The notes under the pieces were generated by a model, which saw nothing but the letters and a program-made list of their open reading frames with translations, was not told where the DNA came from and did not search any database. 64,000 nt of DNA from Cellulosimicrobium sp. ES-005 (GTDB taxonomy: Bacteria > Actinomycetota > Actinomycetes > Actinomycetales > Cellulomonadaceae), in NCBI RefSeq assembly GCF_040448685.1, contig NZ_CP159290.1, positions 2,232,001-2,296,000 of the forward strand. Direction: 5' to 3'. A program made the translations under genes and the position numbers. Numbering within the stretch: the stretch's first letter is position 1; the number at the start of each line of letters is the position of its first letter. This document shows positions 29,869-37,692 of this stretch, piece after piece.

Positions 29869-30591
29869 TCACGTCGATGCCCACGCGGCGCCGCCCTTCT
29901 CCTCGACGGGGGCCGGCGTGGCGCGCTCCCGGCGCAGCACGCCGAGGACGAGGAGCACCTGCCCGACGACGTAGGTGAGCATCACCCAGAAGCCGTGCGC
30001 AGGAAGGGCGTACCACGGCGCGAACGCGTTGAGGGCGATGAGCGCGTCGGACACGAGGAACACCGCCCCGCCGACGGCCGCGAGGCGGTCGACGCCCGTC
30101 GCCGTCACGGCCATCAGCACGAGGCACGCGCCGTACACGACGACCGGGACGAGCAGCGACCCGGCACCGGGCGCGCACGCGACGACGAGTGCGACGAAGG
30201 CGAGCAGGTACGGCGCGAGCGCGAGCGGGCGACGCAGCACCGACCCCGCGCGGAAGGGCCAGAACGCGAGTGCGTACGTCACCTGGGCGCACAGGAAGAA
30301 CCCGACCATGACGAGGAACGCCGTGTCGCCGTCGGCGAGGTCGGGGGCCGTGTCGCCGAGCCACGAGAAGCCCAGCGCGACGAGCGTGAGCCGGACCAGC
30401 CGCGAGCGCCGGCCCGGGCCGTCGCCGTCGCGTCGTCCGCCGTCGCGTCGTCGCGTGGCGAGCCACAGGCAGGCCGCGAGGAGGGGCATGAGGAACCACT
30501 GCGACGCGTCGGCGAGCGTCGAGGCGCCCGCGAGCTGCGCGGCGAGGTGGACGAGGGTGAGCAGGGCGAGCGCGCCCCACGCGGCGAGCAT
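29869..30591 (-). CDS. Lysoplasmalogenase-like membrane protein (YhhN family)
   Basis: 240-residue membrane protein with about eight predicted helices (MLAAWGALALLTLVHLAAQL, WFLMPLLAACLWLATRR, LVMVGFFLCAQVTYALAFW and others). The family signature FSWLGDTAPDL and the C-terminal FLVSDALIALNAFAP and FWVMLTYVVGQVLLVLGVL fit YhhN/TMEM86 lysoplasmalogenases, which cleave the vinyl ether bond of lysoplasmalogens. A basic charged insert (RRRDGGRRDG) sits between helices 2 and 3. ATG 30591 has GGAG 10 nt upstream. Activity is inferred. Confidence 0.85.
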   Translation of the reverse strand: MLAAWGALALLTLVHLAAQLAGASTLADASQWFLMPLLAACLWLATRRRDGGRRDGDGPGRRSRLVRLTLVALGFSWLGDTAPDLADGDTAFLVMVGFFLCAQVTYALAFWPFRAGSVLRRPLALAPYLLAFVALVVACAPGAGSLLVPVVVYGACLVLMAVTATGVDRLAAVGGAVFLVSDALIALNAFAPWYALPAHGFWVMLTYVVGQVLLVLGVLRRERATPAPVEEKGGAAWAST

Positions 30592-30662
30592 GGGTGTCGG
30601 GACTCCTTCGGTGGTGCTGCCGGCACCGTTGCTGGGACGAGCGATTGTAGGCCCGGGAGTCC

Positions 30663-31337
30663 TCACCGCCGGGCGACGTCGTCGGGAGCCCCTGCGACGA
30701 CCGACTCCATTGCCGCCCGGCAGCGGGCGAGGAGCTCGGCGATGTCGGCGGGAGCGGCGCCGCGGGGATGCTCGGCCGGGAGGATCGTCAGGCGGATCGG
30801 CGGCCGGGGACGCCACCACGGCCGGCGGCCGTAGGTGAAGACCATCGGCACGACGGGCACGCCCAGCCGGCAGGCGTACACGAACGCGCCGCGCCGGAAC
30901 GGCCGCAGCGTCGTGTCGTACATGACCAGCGCGCCCTCGGGGAAGAAGTGGACGCCCTGGCCGGCGTCGACGGTCCGCCGCAGTCGCGCCTCGAACGCGG
31001 AGAGCTCTCCCGGCCCGCGGGGCAGCGGGACGGCGAGCAGGTGGCTGACCAGGACGCCCGCCACGGGAAGGTGGAAGTTCGAGGGCTGCGAGACGACGGC
31101 GGTGCGCCGGCCGCGGTGCTGTCCGGCGACCCACGGGCCGTCCAGGTAGTGCACGTGGTTGGCGACCGTGACGACCCCGCCGCGCTCGCCGGCGAGGTGC
31201 TCGCGCCCCGTGACCCGGAGCCCGTGGACGACGTACCCGTACCACCGCACGACGGCCATCGCGACGTCGAAGAAGACCGCGTCGAAGCGGCTCCAGAGCC
31301 GCGGCGCCGCCGACCCGTGACCGCGGTCAGCGCTCAT
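30663..31337 (-). CDS. PlsC-like acyltransferase
   Basis: 224-residue lysophospholipid acyltransferase-like enzyme. The catalytic HX4D motif is in NHVHYLDGPW and the second motif in FFPEGALVMYD; AFVYACRLGVPVVPMVFTYG is the third block. One hydrophobic segment near residue 20-35 (FFDVAMAVVRWYGYVVHG) may anchor it. The start at 31337 overlaps the 3' end of the glycosyltransferase gene by 11 nt, so both genes are on one transcript and may build a glycolipid together; this is inferred from the overlap. Confidence 0.85.
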   Translation of the reverse strand: MSADRGHGSAAPRLWSRFDAVFFDVAMAVVRWYGYVVHGLRVTGREHLAGERGGVVTVANHVHYLDGPWVAGQHRGRRTAVVSQPSNFHLPVAGVLVSHLLAVPLPRGPGELSAFEARLRRTVDAGQGVHFFPEGALVMYDTTLRPFRRGAFVYACRLGVPVVPMVFTYGRRPWWRPRPPIRLTILPAEHPRGAAPADIAELLARCRAAMESVVAGAPDDVARR

Positions 31338-32559
31338 GCGAGCGCCCCGGCGCCCGGCCCGCGGCGTCGTCCCGGTCGACCGGCGCGGGGTCGACCGCGC
31401 CGCCTCCCTCGAGAACGGCCTGGCGCAGCATCTCCTCGATCTGCGGGACGCACACGTCGAGCGCGTGCTCCCGGCCGACCGCCGCGTACGCCGCACCCAT
31501 GCGGGTCCTCTCCTCGTCGTGCTCGATCCAGTAGTCGATCGCGCGCGCGAGGTCTGCGGCGTCCCCGGCACGGAAGAGGCTGCGCTCGTCGAGCGCGAAC
31601 TGCCCGGTCGCCGACGCACGGGAGTCGGAGATCACCGGGACGAGGCCGGTGGCGACGGCCTCGAGGCAGCCGAGCGCCTCGATCTCCGCGTCGGCGGCGT
31701 GCACGTACAGGTCGCTCATGGCCAGCACGTCCCGCAGCGAGTCCTGGGCGAGGAAGCCGATCCGCGGCGGGTGCGGCAGGCTCGCGCCCTGCTGGGCGTA
31801 CCTCTCCGCGAGCGGACCGCGCCCGGCGAGCACGAGCTGGATGCGGTCGGCGTGCCGGGAACGGCCGACGGCGTCGAGGAGCACGTCCTGCCGCTTCTCG
31901 CGCGAGAGCCGCCCGGTCATGGTGATGACGAACCGGCCCGCCAGGTCGGCGCTCTTCGGCACCGTGCGCGGGACGAACCCGGGGTCGACGCCGTTGGACA
32001 CCACGTGCAGGGTCGCCCTGTACCGGTGGTCGCGGAGCTCCCCGGCGATGAACCGGCTGGGGCAGTGGACGTGCCCGAACCGGTCGTAGAACGGGCGGAA
32101 CACCGCGTACACGAGGTCGTTCAGCGGGGCGACCCGCCCCAGGCCGAGGCTGTAGGTGACGTTCTCCGGCTGCACGTGGAACGCGGCGGTGGACGGGACG
32201 CCGAGCGCGTCGGCGAGCCGCTTGGCCCGGGAGCCGAGCCAGAACGGTGACATGACGTGCGCGACGTCGGCCCATCCCAGGGCGTCGCGCAGCACGTCGT
32301 CGTCGGGCTGAGCGAGCACCCACCCCTGGCCAGCGATCACCCGGTTGAAGCCCGGGACGCCGAGCGCTTCGAGCCGGTAGTGCACGACGTCGTCCGCCGA
32401 GGTCTCGTGGGCGGCATCCCCCGGGCGGACGGCGCCGCGGCAGCACGCGACGCGCACCTCGTGGCCGCGCTCGCGGAGGGCGACCGCGAAGCGGCGGGCC
32501 GAGATCGTGGTCCCGTTGGTGGGATCCTCGAACTGGTCGATGACGAGCAGGACGCGCAC
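31327..32559 (-). CDS. Glycosyltransferase family 4 protein
   Basis: 410-residue GT-B fold glycosyltransferase. The N-terminal acceptor domain starts MRVLLVIDQFEDPTNGTTIS. A GT4-type segment, VISNGVDPGF-like (VVSNGVDPGFVPRTV), is followed by the donor domain: FVITMTGRLSREKRQDVLL, IQLVLAGRGPLAERY, and the nucleotide-sugar EX7E region in ADAEIEALGCLEAVATGLVPV. It transfers a sugar to a lipid or glycan acceptor. Together with the downstream PlsC-like enzyme it could make a mannosylated or glucosylated lipid. The start is GTG 32559. Confidence 0.9.
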   Translation of the reverse strand: MRVLLVIDQFEDPTNGTTISARRFAVALRERGHEVRVACCRGAVRPGDAAHETSADDVVHYRLEALGVPGFNRVIAGQGWVLAQPDDDVLRDALGWADVAHVMSPFWLGSRAKRLADALGVPSTAAFHVQPENVTYSLGLGRVAPLNDLVYAVFRPFYDRFGHVHCPSRFIAGELRDHRYRATLHVVSNGVDPGFVPRTVPKSADLAGRFVITMTGRLSREKRQDVLLDAVGRSRHADRIQLVLAGRGPLAERYAQQGASLPHPPRIGFLAQDSLRDVLAMSDLYVHAADAEIEALGCLEAVATGLVPVISDSRASATGQFALDERSLFRAGDAADLARAIDYWIEHDEERTRMGAAYAAVGREHALDVCVPQIEEMLRQAVLEGGGAVDPAPVDRDDAAGRAPGRSHER

Positions 32560-32708
32560 CCGCGGCTCCCTTGCGACGCGCGGCGCGTGGTCCGCGCCTG
32601 CTGACGGGGATGCCGTCAGGCTAGGGGATCACCCGTGGCCTGGGCCGGACCGCCGGGCGCGTGTCGTGCCGTGCTCGCGGGGCGACCTTCCGCGCGCGTG
32701 CCCGCCGG

Positions 32709-33095
32709 TCAGGGCGAGGGCGCGGACGCCCCGGGCGCGTCGGCGACCAGGACGCGACCGTCGCGCACCTGCGCCGCGAAGACCGCCAGCGGCCTGCGGT
32801 CCTTGCCCCCGGCGTCGAGCACCTCGCCGGTGTCGACGTCCCACACCTGCTTGAGCATGGGCGTGGTGACCGTGTTGACGTCACGCTCCGCGCCGTCGTC
32901 GCCGGTCACGCGGTGCGTGCCGACGAGGCCGCGCGACATGACGTTGGCGCCCGAGTACGGGTCCCGCTGCTGGACGGCGCGCACGGTGCCGTCGGCGAGC
33001 CGGAAGACCGCGACCTGGGTGTCGCCCAGGAGCGCGCCGGCCCCGCGCTCGGGGTCGAGGTCGTCGAGCGCGCAGATGTCGACGAACGTGCTCAT
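32709..33095 (-). CDS. nirD: Nitrite reductase small subunit NirD
   Basis: 128-residue Rieske-like fold subunit of the NADH-dependent assimilatory nitrite reductase. Family blocks include VDICALDDLDPERGAGALLG, QVAVFRLADGTVRAVQQRDPYSGANVMSRG, and PMLKQVWDVDTGEVLDAGGKD. The Cys/His ligands of a true Rieske cluster are absent, as is normal for NirD. The ATG overlaps the nirB stop by 4 nt. A C-terminal tail ends ADAPGASAPSP. Confidence 0.94.
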   Translation of the reverse strand: MSTFVDICALDDLDPERGAGALLGDTQVAVFRLADGTVRAVQQRDPYSGANVMSRGLVGTHRVTGDDGAERDVNTVTTPMLKQVWDVDTGEVLDAGGKDRRPLAVFAAQVRDGRVLVADAPGASAPSP

Positions 33096-35749
33096 CGGGC
33101 GTCCTCCAGCTCGGCGCGGGCCGCGGCGAGCGCGACGTCGCGCGCGGCACGTGGGTCGGGGTAGGCGTCGGCGTCGCCCTCGGCTGCGGGTCGGACCTGG
33201 CCGCGCTCGGGGACGAACGCGAGGTCGCCGTCGATCGCCTCGGGCGCGTTGACGAACGGCGTGAACTTGCGCAGCTTGGCCGGGTCGGCGAGCGTCGCGC
33301 CCCACTCGTCCTCGTAGTCGCGCACGTGCTCGGCCATCGCGGCCTCGAGCTGGTCCGCGATCCCGAGCGAGTCCTCGACGACGACGCGCCGCAGCTCCTC
33401 CAGCCCGCCCGCGCGCTCCGCGACCCACGGCGCCGTGCGCTGCAGGCGGTCGGCCTCCTGGACGTAGAGCATGAGGAACCGGTCGACGTAGCGGACCAGC
33501 GTCTCGTCGTCGAGGTCCTCGGCGAGGAGCTGGGCGTGCGCCGGCTGGGCCCCGCCGTTGCCGCCGACGTAGAGGTTCCAGCCCTTGTGGGTCGCGATGA
33601 CGCCGACGTCCTTGCCCCGCGCCTCGGCGCACTCGCGCGCGCACCCGGAGACGCCGAGCTTGATCTTGTGCGGCGAGCGGAGCCCGCGGTAGCGCAGCTC
33701 GAGCCGGACCGCCATCGCCGACGAGTCCTGCACGCCGAACCGGCACCACGTGCGCCCGACGCACGTCTTCACCGTGCGCAGCGACTTGCCGTAGGCGTGC
33801 CCGGACTCGAAGCCGACGGCCGTCAGGCGCCGCCAGATCTCCGGGAGCTGGTCGAGCCGCGCGCCGAACATCGCCAGCCGCTGGCCGCCGGTGACGCGCA
33901 CGTAGAGCCCGAAGTCGTCGGCGACCTTCGCGAACTCCAGGAGCTGGTCGGCACGCACCTCTCCCCCGGGCATCCGTGGGATCACCGAGTACGTACCGTT
34001 CTTCTGCAGGTTCGCCATGACGTGGTCATTGGTGTCCTGCAGCGCGGCCTGCTCGCCCTCCAGGACGTGCCCGCGACGCAGCGTCGAGAGGATCGAGGCG
34101 ACCGTCGGGCGGCAGACGGCGCACCCGCGCCCCGTCCCGTGCGCCGCGACGACCTCGGTGAACGTGCGCAGCCCCTCCTCGCGGACGAGCCGGTACAGCG
34201 TGGCGCGGGACATCGCGAAGTGCTCGCACAGCGCGTCCGAGACCGTGACGCCCGCCCGGGAGAGCTCGGCGTTCAGCAGCTTGGTGAGCGCAGGCACGCA
34301 CGACCCGCACACCGTGCCGGCCGTCGTGCACTCCTTGACCTGACCGATCGTCCGGCACCCGTGCTCGGTCACGGCCGAGCGGACCGTCCCGGCGTCGACG
34401 TTGTTGCACGAGCAGACGACGGCCTCGTCCGGCAGCTCGGTCTCGGCCAGGCCCTCGCCGTCGGGCGCGATGACGGCGGCGGGGTCGGCGCCGAGCGGGC
34501 GCCCGAGCAGGGGCCGCAGCGCGGGGTAGAGCTCGATGTCGCCGACGAACACGCCGCCCAGCAGCGTCGTCGCGTCGTCCGAGAGCACCAGCTTGCGGTA
34601 GCGGCGGTGGATCGGGTCGACGAACGACACCTCCAGCGCGCCCGCGCTCACCGCGTTCACGTCGCCGAACGACGCGGCCTCGACGCCCACGCCCTTGAGC
34701 TTGGTGCCGTCGTCGGCGCGGCGGTGCACGCGCTCGCCGCCCAGGAAGCGGTCGACGACGACGTCCGCCATGTCGTTCCCCGGCGCGACCAGGCCCGCGC
34801 ACACGCCGTCGACCGACGCGCACTCGCCGATCGCCCACACGCCCGGGTCGGAGGTCTGGCACGCCTCGCCGACGACGACGCCGCCGCGCTCGCCGATGGC
34901 CAGGCCGGCCTCACGCGCCACGCGGTCGCGCGGGCGGATGCCCACGGAGAAGACGACGACGTCCGTCGGCAGGGCGGACCCGTCGGTCAGCTCGACGGAC
35001 CCTACGGACCCGTCGCCCGCGGGCAGGAACCGGTGGGCGCCCGCGCCCGTGCGCACCGTGACACCGAGGTCCTCGATCAGCAGGCGCAGCATCTCGCCGC
35101 CGCCCTGGTCGAGCTGGACGCTCATGAGGCGGTCGGCGAACTCCACGACCGTGGCCTCGGCACCCAGGCGCTGGAGCGCCGCCGCGGCCTCGAGACCCAG
35201 CACGCCACCGCCGACGACGACGCCGCGCACCGCCCGGCCCAGCGTCCGCTCGCGGAGGCGCACCCACTCGGCCAGCCGCTCGACGTCGTCCAGCGTGCGG
35301 TAGGTGAACAGGCCCGGCAGGTCCGTGCCCTCCGCGCGCGGCGTCCACGCCCACGATCCCGTCGCGAGCACGGCGCGGTCGTAGTGGACCTGGCGGCCCG
35401 AACGCGTCGTCACGACGCCCGCCGTGCGGTCGAGCGACGCGACCGCGTCGCCCGTGACGAGCGTGACGCGCGGGTCGTCCCACACGGCGCCGTCGAGCGT
35501 GAGCGCCTGGGCGTCGCGCGTGTCGAACCACTCCGACAGGTGCACGCGGTCGTACGGCTCGTGCGGCTCGTCGCCGATCACCGTGAGCGACCAGCCGCCC
35601 TCGGGGTCGCGCGAGCGCAGGCCCGCGACCAGGCGGTGGGCCGTCATGCCGGCGCCGACCACGACGATCCGGTCGCCGTCCAGGGGACCGCCTGCGGCGG
35701 GCGCGTCCGCGTCCGACGGGGCGTGAGAGAGGGGGGCCACGGGGAGCAC
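33092..35749 (-). CDS. nirB: NADH-dependent nitrite reductase large subunit NirB
   Basis: 885-residue NirB, reducing nitrite to ammonium with NADH. In order: FAD/NAD-binding domain (IVVVGAGMTAHRLVAGL, GVVVGGGVLGLEAAAAL), BFD-like [2Fe-2S] domain (EAVVCSCNNVDAGTV, CTTAGTVCGSCVPAL), nitrite/sulfite reductase ferredoxin half (TYSVIPRMPGGEVRADQL, GGQRLAMFGARLDQLP) and the siroheme/[4Fe-4S] domain (CVGRTWCRFGVQDS and SGCARECAEARGKDV, four Cys). All redox centres look intact. The start is GTG 35749. An inverted repeat lies about 75 bp upstream. Operon with nirD; nitrogen control is expected but no clear GlnR box was seen. Confidence 0.96.
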   Translation of the reverse strand: MLPVAPLSHAPSDADAPAAGGPLDGDRIVVVGAGMTAHRLVAGLRSRDPEGGWSLTVIGDEPHEPYDRVHLSEWFDTRDAQALTLDGAVWDDPRVTLVTGDAVASLDRTAGVVTTRSGRQVHYDRAVLATGSWAWTPRAEGTDLPGLFTYRTLDDVERLAEWVRLRERTLGRAVRGVVVGGGVLGLEAAAALQRLGAEATVVEFADRLMSVQLDQGGGEMLRLLIEDLGVTVRTGAGAHRFLPAGDGSVGSVELTDGSALPTDVVVFSVGIRPRDRVAREAGLAIGERGGVVVGEACQTSDPGVWAIGECASVDGVCAGLVAPGNDMADVVVDRFLGGERVHRRADDGTKLKGVGVEAASFGDVNAVSAGALEVSFVDPIHRRYRKLVLSDDATTLLGGVFVGDIELYPALRPLLGRPLGADPAAVIAPDGEGLAETELPDEAVVCSCNNVDAGTVRSAVTEHGCRTIGQVKECTTAGTVCGSCVPALTKLLNAELSRAGVTVSDALCEHFAMSRATLYRLVREEGLRTFTEVVAAHGTGRGCAVCRPTVASILSTLRRGHVLEGEQAALQDTNDHVMANLQKNGTYSVIPRMPGGEVRADQLLEFAKVADDFGLYVRVTGGQRLAMFGARLDQLPEIWRRLTAVGFESGHAYGKSLRTVKTCVGRTWCRFGVQDSSAMAVRLELRYRGLRSPHKIKLGVSGCARECAEARGKDVGVIATHKGWNLYVGGNGGAQPAHAQLLAEDLDDETLVRYVDRFLMLYVQEADRLQRTAPWVAERAGGLEELRRVVVEDSLGIADQLEAAMAEHVRDYEDEWGATLADPAKLRKFTPFVNAPEAIDGDLAFVPERGQVRPAAEGDADAYPDPRAARDVALAAARAELEDAR

Positions 35750-35822
35750 TTTCGAGAGGCGGGGGCTGCGTCGAGGTCCCGGTCGGTGTGCGACCGGAAC
35801 CCTGCTCCCGACCCTAGGGGAG

Positions 35823-35835
35823 GTGGTCCGACCAC
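35823..35835. promoter_or_regulatory. Inverted repeat upstream of nirB
   Basis: The arms gtggtc and gaccac flank a single central base, 74 bp before the nirB GTG. Its position fits an operator or activator site, but the symmetry is short and could be chance in GC-rich DNA. It does not match the GlnR consensus as I know it. Confidence 0.3.
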
Positions 35836-35915
35836 ATCAGCCGTCTGGGACCAAGGTCCTCACTACCCCCATCGAAGGCCATCGCGTCCTGCCCCGGTGC
35901 GGTCGGGACGGCACG

Positions 35916-35946
35916 ACGCCGCGCCCCCGGGACGGGGGCGCGGCGT
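35916..35946 (-). terminator. Hairpin terminator after the DUF2637 gene
   Basis: A perfect 13-bp GC stem (35916-35928 with 35934-35946) around a 5-nt loop, 62 nt downstream of the DUF2637 stop. It isolates the accessory gene from nirBD. Confidence 0.75.
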
Positions 35947-36007
35947 CGGTCGGTGGGCGCGTCCGGCGTCGGCCAGGTGGCCGGACGGGCGGGCGCGACG
36001 ACGTGCG

Positions 36008-37450
36008 TCAGGCGTTCGCGAGCTCGCGGTCGTCGTCGGCCACGGGCCGCTGGTCCTCGAAGCGGCGCACGACACGGCTCACGGTCGACCGCGACGCCGA
36101 GACCTTCTGGGCGATCTCGCCCTGCTTCATGCCCTGGCGGGCGAGCTCGACGATGCGGCGGTCGCGCTCCGCGGTCGGGTCCTCCTCGCCGACGGGGGTG
36201 TCGTCGGCCTCCGTCGCCGGGGCCGACGCGCCGGTCGATCCGCCGACGAGGTCGAAGACTTCGACGCGCCGGGTGTGACCCGTCACGGCCGGGGGCTCCA
36301 CGACCGGCGCCGAGGTGTCCTCCTCCGGGACGGGCTGGTCCCAGGGGAGCGGCTGGGCGCGCCCGAACAGCTCCTTGACCCGCGCCTCGAGATCGGGGAG
36401 CGCCTCGAACGCCGTCTGCGGCACGTAGGGCTTCTCGTCGTCCGCCTCGTCCACCGGCTCGTCGTCCTGCGCGACGGCGGGTGCCTCGACCGGCGCGAAG
36501 GCCTCCGGGCTCTCCTGGTCCGACGCGGCGGAGGCCTCGTCCGGGACCGGCTCGGCGGCCGGCGATGCCTCCTCCGCCGCGAGGAGCTCGGCGTCGCGCG
36601 CGGGCTCCAGCGCAAGGGTCTCCTGGCGGTGCGCCTCGACGAGCCCCTCCGCGGGTGCCACCGTCCGGGCGACCACCACCGCGGGAACCTCCGACGCCGC
36701 AGGCGCCTCGGCCGACCCGCGCGCGGTGCCGCGCTTCACGGAGCTCGCCCCGATCAGGTCGAGACGGTTGCCGTGGCGCTCCGCGGCCTCCAGGCGGTCG
36801 ACCCAGACCTGCATGCGGCGCTCGAAGTCCTCGACCGTGAGCAGCTTGAGCGCCGCGTCGCGCGCGGCGCGCTGCCGCTCGTGCGCGGCCCGGACCTTGC
36901 GCAGGTCCGCGGGCGAGCCAGCGCTGTCGGCGCGCGCGTCGCGCCACTGCTCCAGCGCGGAGACGTACCCGTGCACGCGCAGCTCACGACGCCGCTCCTC
37001 GAGCGTGTGGCCCGTCACCATGTGCCGCTCCCCCACGAGGGCGAGGTGCCACATGAGCGCCGCCACCAGCGGCGGCACGAACCGGAACACCACCATGTAC
37101 GGGGTGCTCGCCGTCGGGACCGCCACCTCGTGCAGCGCGGCGAACAGACCCGACGTGCCCGAGAGCACCCACGTCAGCGCGAGGAGCACGCCGTACGGGC
37201 GGCCCTCCAGCGCCGCGTTGCGCGCCATGAGCGCCACCGCGACGAGGCTGATCTCGAGGAAGCCCGCGAGCCCGTACGCCTCGAGCGGCGACATGTGCGC
37301 CACCTCGAGACCGAACAGGACCATGCCGCTGTACGCCAGCGCCGTGGCGATGGTCGCCGCGATGACCACCGCGACCATCGGGAGGTGCCGGCCGCGGTAA
37401 CGCACCTGCCGCGGGGAACCGCCCGCGCCGGTCTGGTCCTGCTGTGTCAC
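36008..37450 (-). CDS. DUF2637 membrane protein with C-terminal helix-turn-helix
   Basis: 480-residue protein. Four hydrophobic segments lie in the first 150 residues (MVAVVIAATIATALAYSGMV, AYGLAGFLEISLVAVAL, VLLALTWVLSGTSGLFAAL, VFRFVPPLVAALMWHLAL), which is the DUF2637 core. A charged helical region (residues 150-240), a long acidic Ala/Glu/Pro-rich linker and a C-terminal resolvase-like HTH (QGMKQGEIAQKVSASRSTVS, then RVVRRFED) follow. DUF2637 proteins are common on actinobacterial plasmids and integrative elements, often near replication or transfer genes. The start is GTG 37450 with GGAGG at ideal spacing. It borders the defence operon and may be a relic of the element that brought it. 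Function unknown. Confidence 0.78.
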   Translation of the reverse strand: MTQQDQTGAGGSPRQVRYRGRHLPMVAVVIAATIATALAYSGMVLFGLEVAHMSPLEAYGLAGFLEISLVAVALMARNAALEGRPYGVLLALTWVLSGTSGLFAALHEVAVPTASTPYMVVFRFVPPLVAALMWHLALVGERHMVTGHTLEERRRELRVHGYVSALEQWRDARADSAGSPADLRKVRAAHERQRAARDAALKLLTVEDFERRMQVWVDRLEAAERHGNRLDLIGASSVKRGTARGSAEAPAASEVPAVVVARTVAPAEGLVEAHRQETLALEPARDAELLAAEEASPAAEPVPDEASAASDQESPEAFAPVEAPAVAQDDEPVDEADDEKPYVPQTAFEALPDLEARVKELFGRAQPLPWDQPVPEEDTSAPVVEPPAVTGHTRRVEVFDLVGGSTGASAPATEADDTPVGEEDPTAERDRRIVELARQGMKQGEIAQKVSASRSTVSRVVRRFEDQRPVADDDRELANA

Positions 37451-37482
37451 GTCATCCTCCGAAAAGTGGTGTGGGCGCACAT

Positions 37483-37511
37483 ATCCCAACACTCAGGACA
37501 CTCCTCGTCAA
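37483..37511 (-). promoter_or_regulatory. Possible promoter of the DUF2637 gene
   Basis: Minus-strand TTGACG (37511-37506) is followed after 17 nt by TGGGAT (37488-37483), about 33 nt before the GTG start. The -35 match is good and the -10 match weak. The rest of the 240-bp gap up to 37692 contains a 13-bp palindrome (ccgatt-g-aatcgg, 37594-37606) and no gene. Confidence 0.35.
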
Positions 37512-37692
37512 CGCACCGGAAGGATCGAAACCTGATCGTAAACAGCGATCGCACGGACGATGCCACCACGGTGGGCTCAGCGGGCCCGAGTCTCCGATTG
37601 AATCGGCCGTGACGATCTGAACGGCGCGACCCACGCTCATCCTGGACGGATCCGATGAGTGGCGGGGCGGTAAGACTGACGAGAGACAACTC

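Noticed and set aside
33326-37612. 1428-codon + strand open frame across nirB and the DUF2637 gene
   Set aside because: It spans two convincing minus-strand genes and their intergenic gap, and has no recognisable domain.
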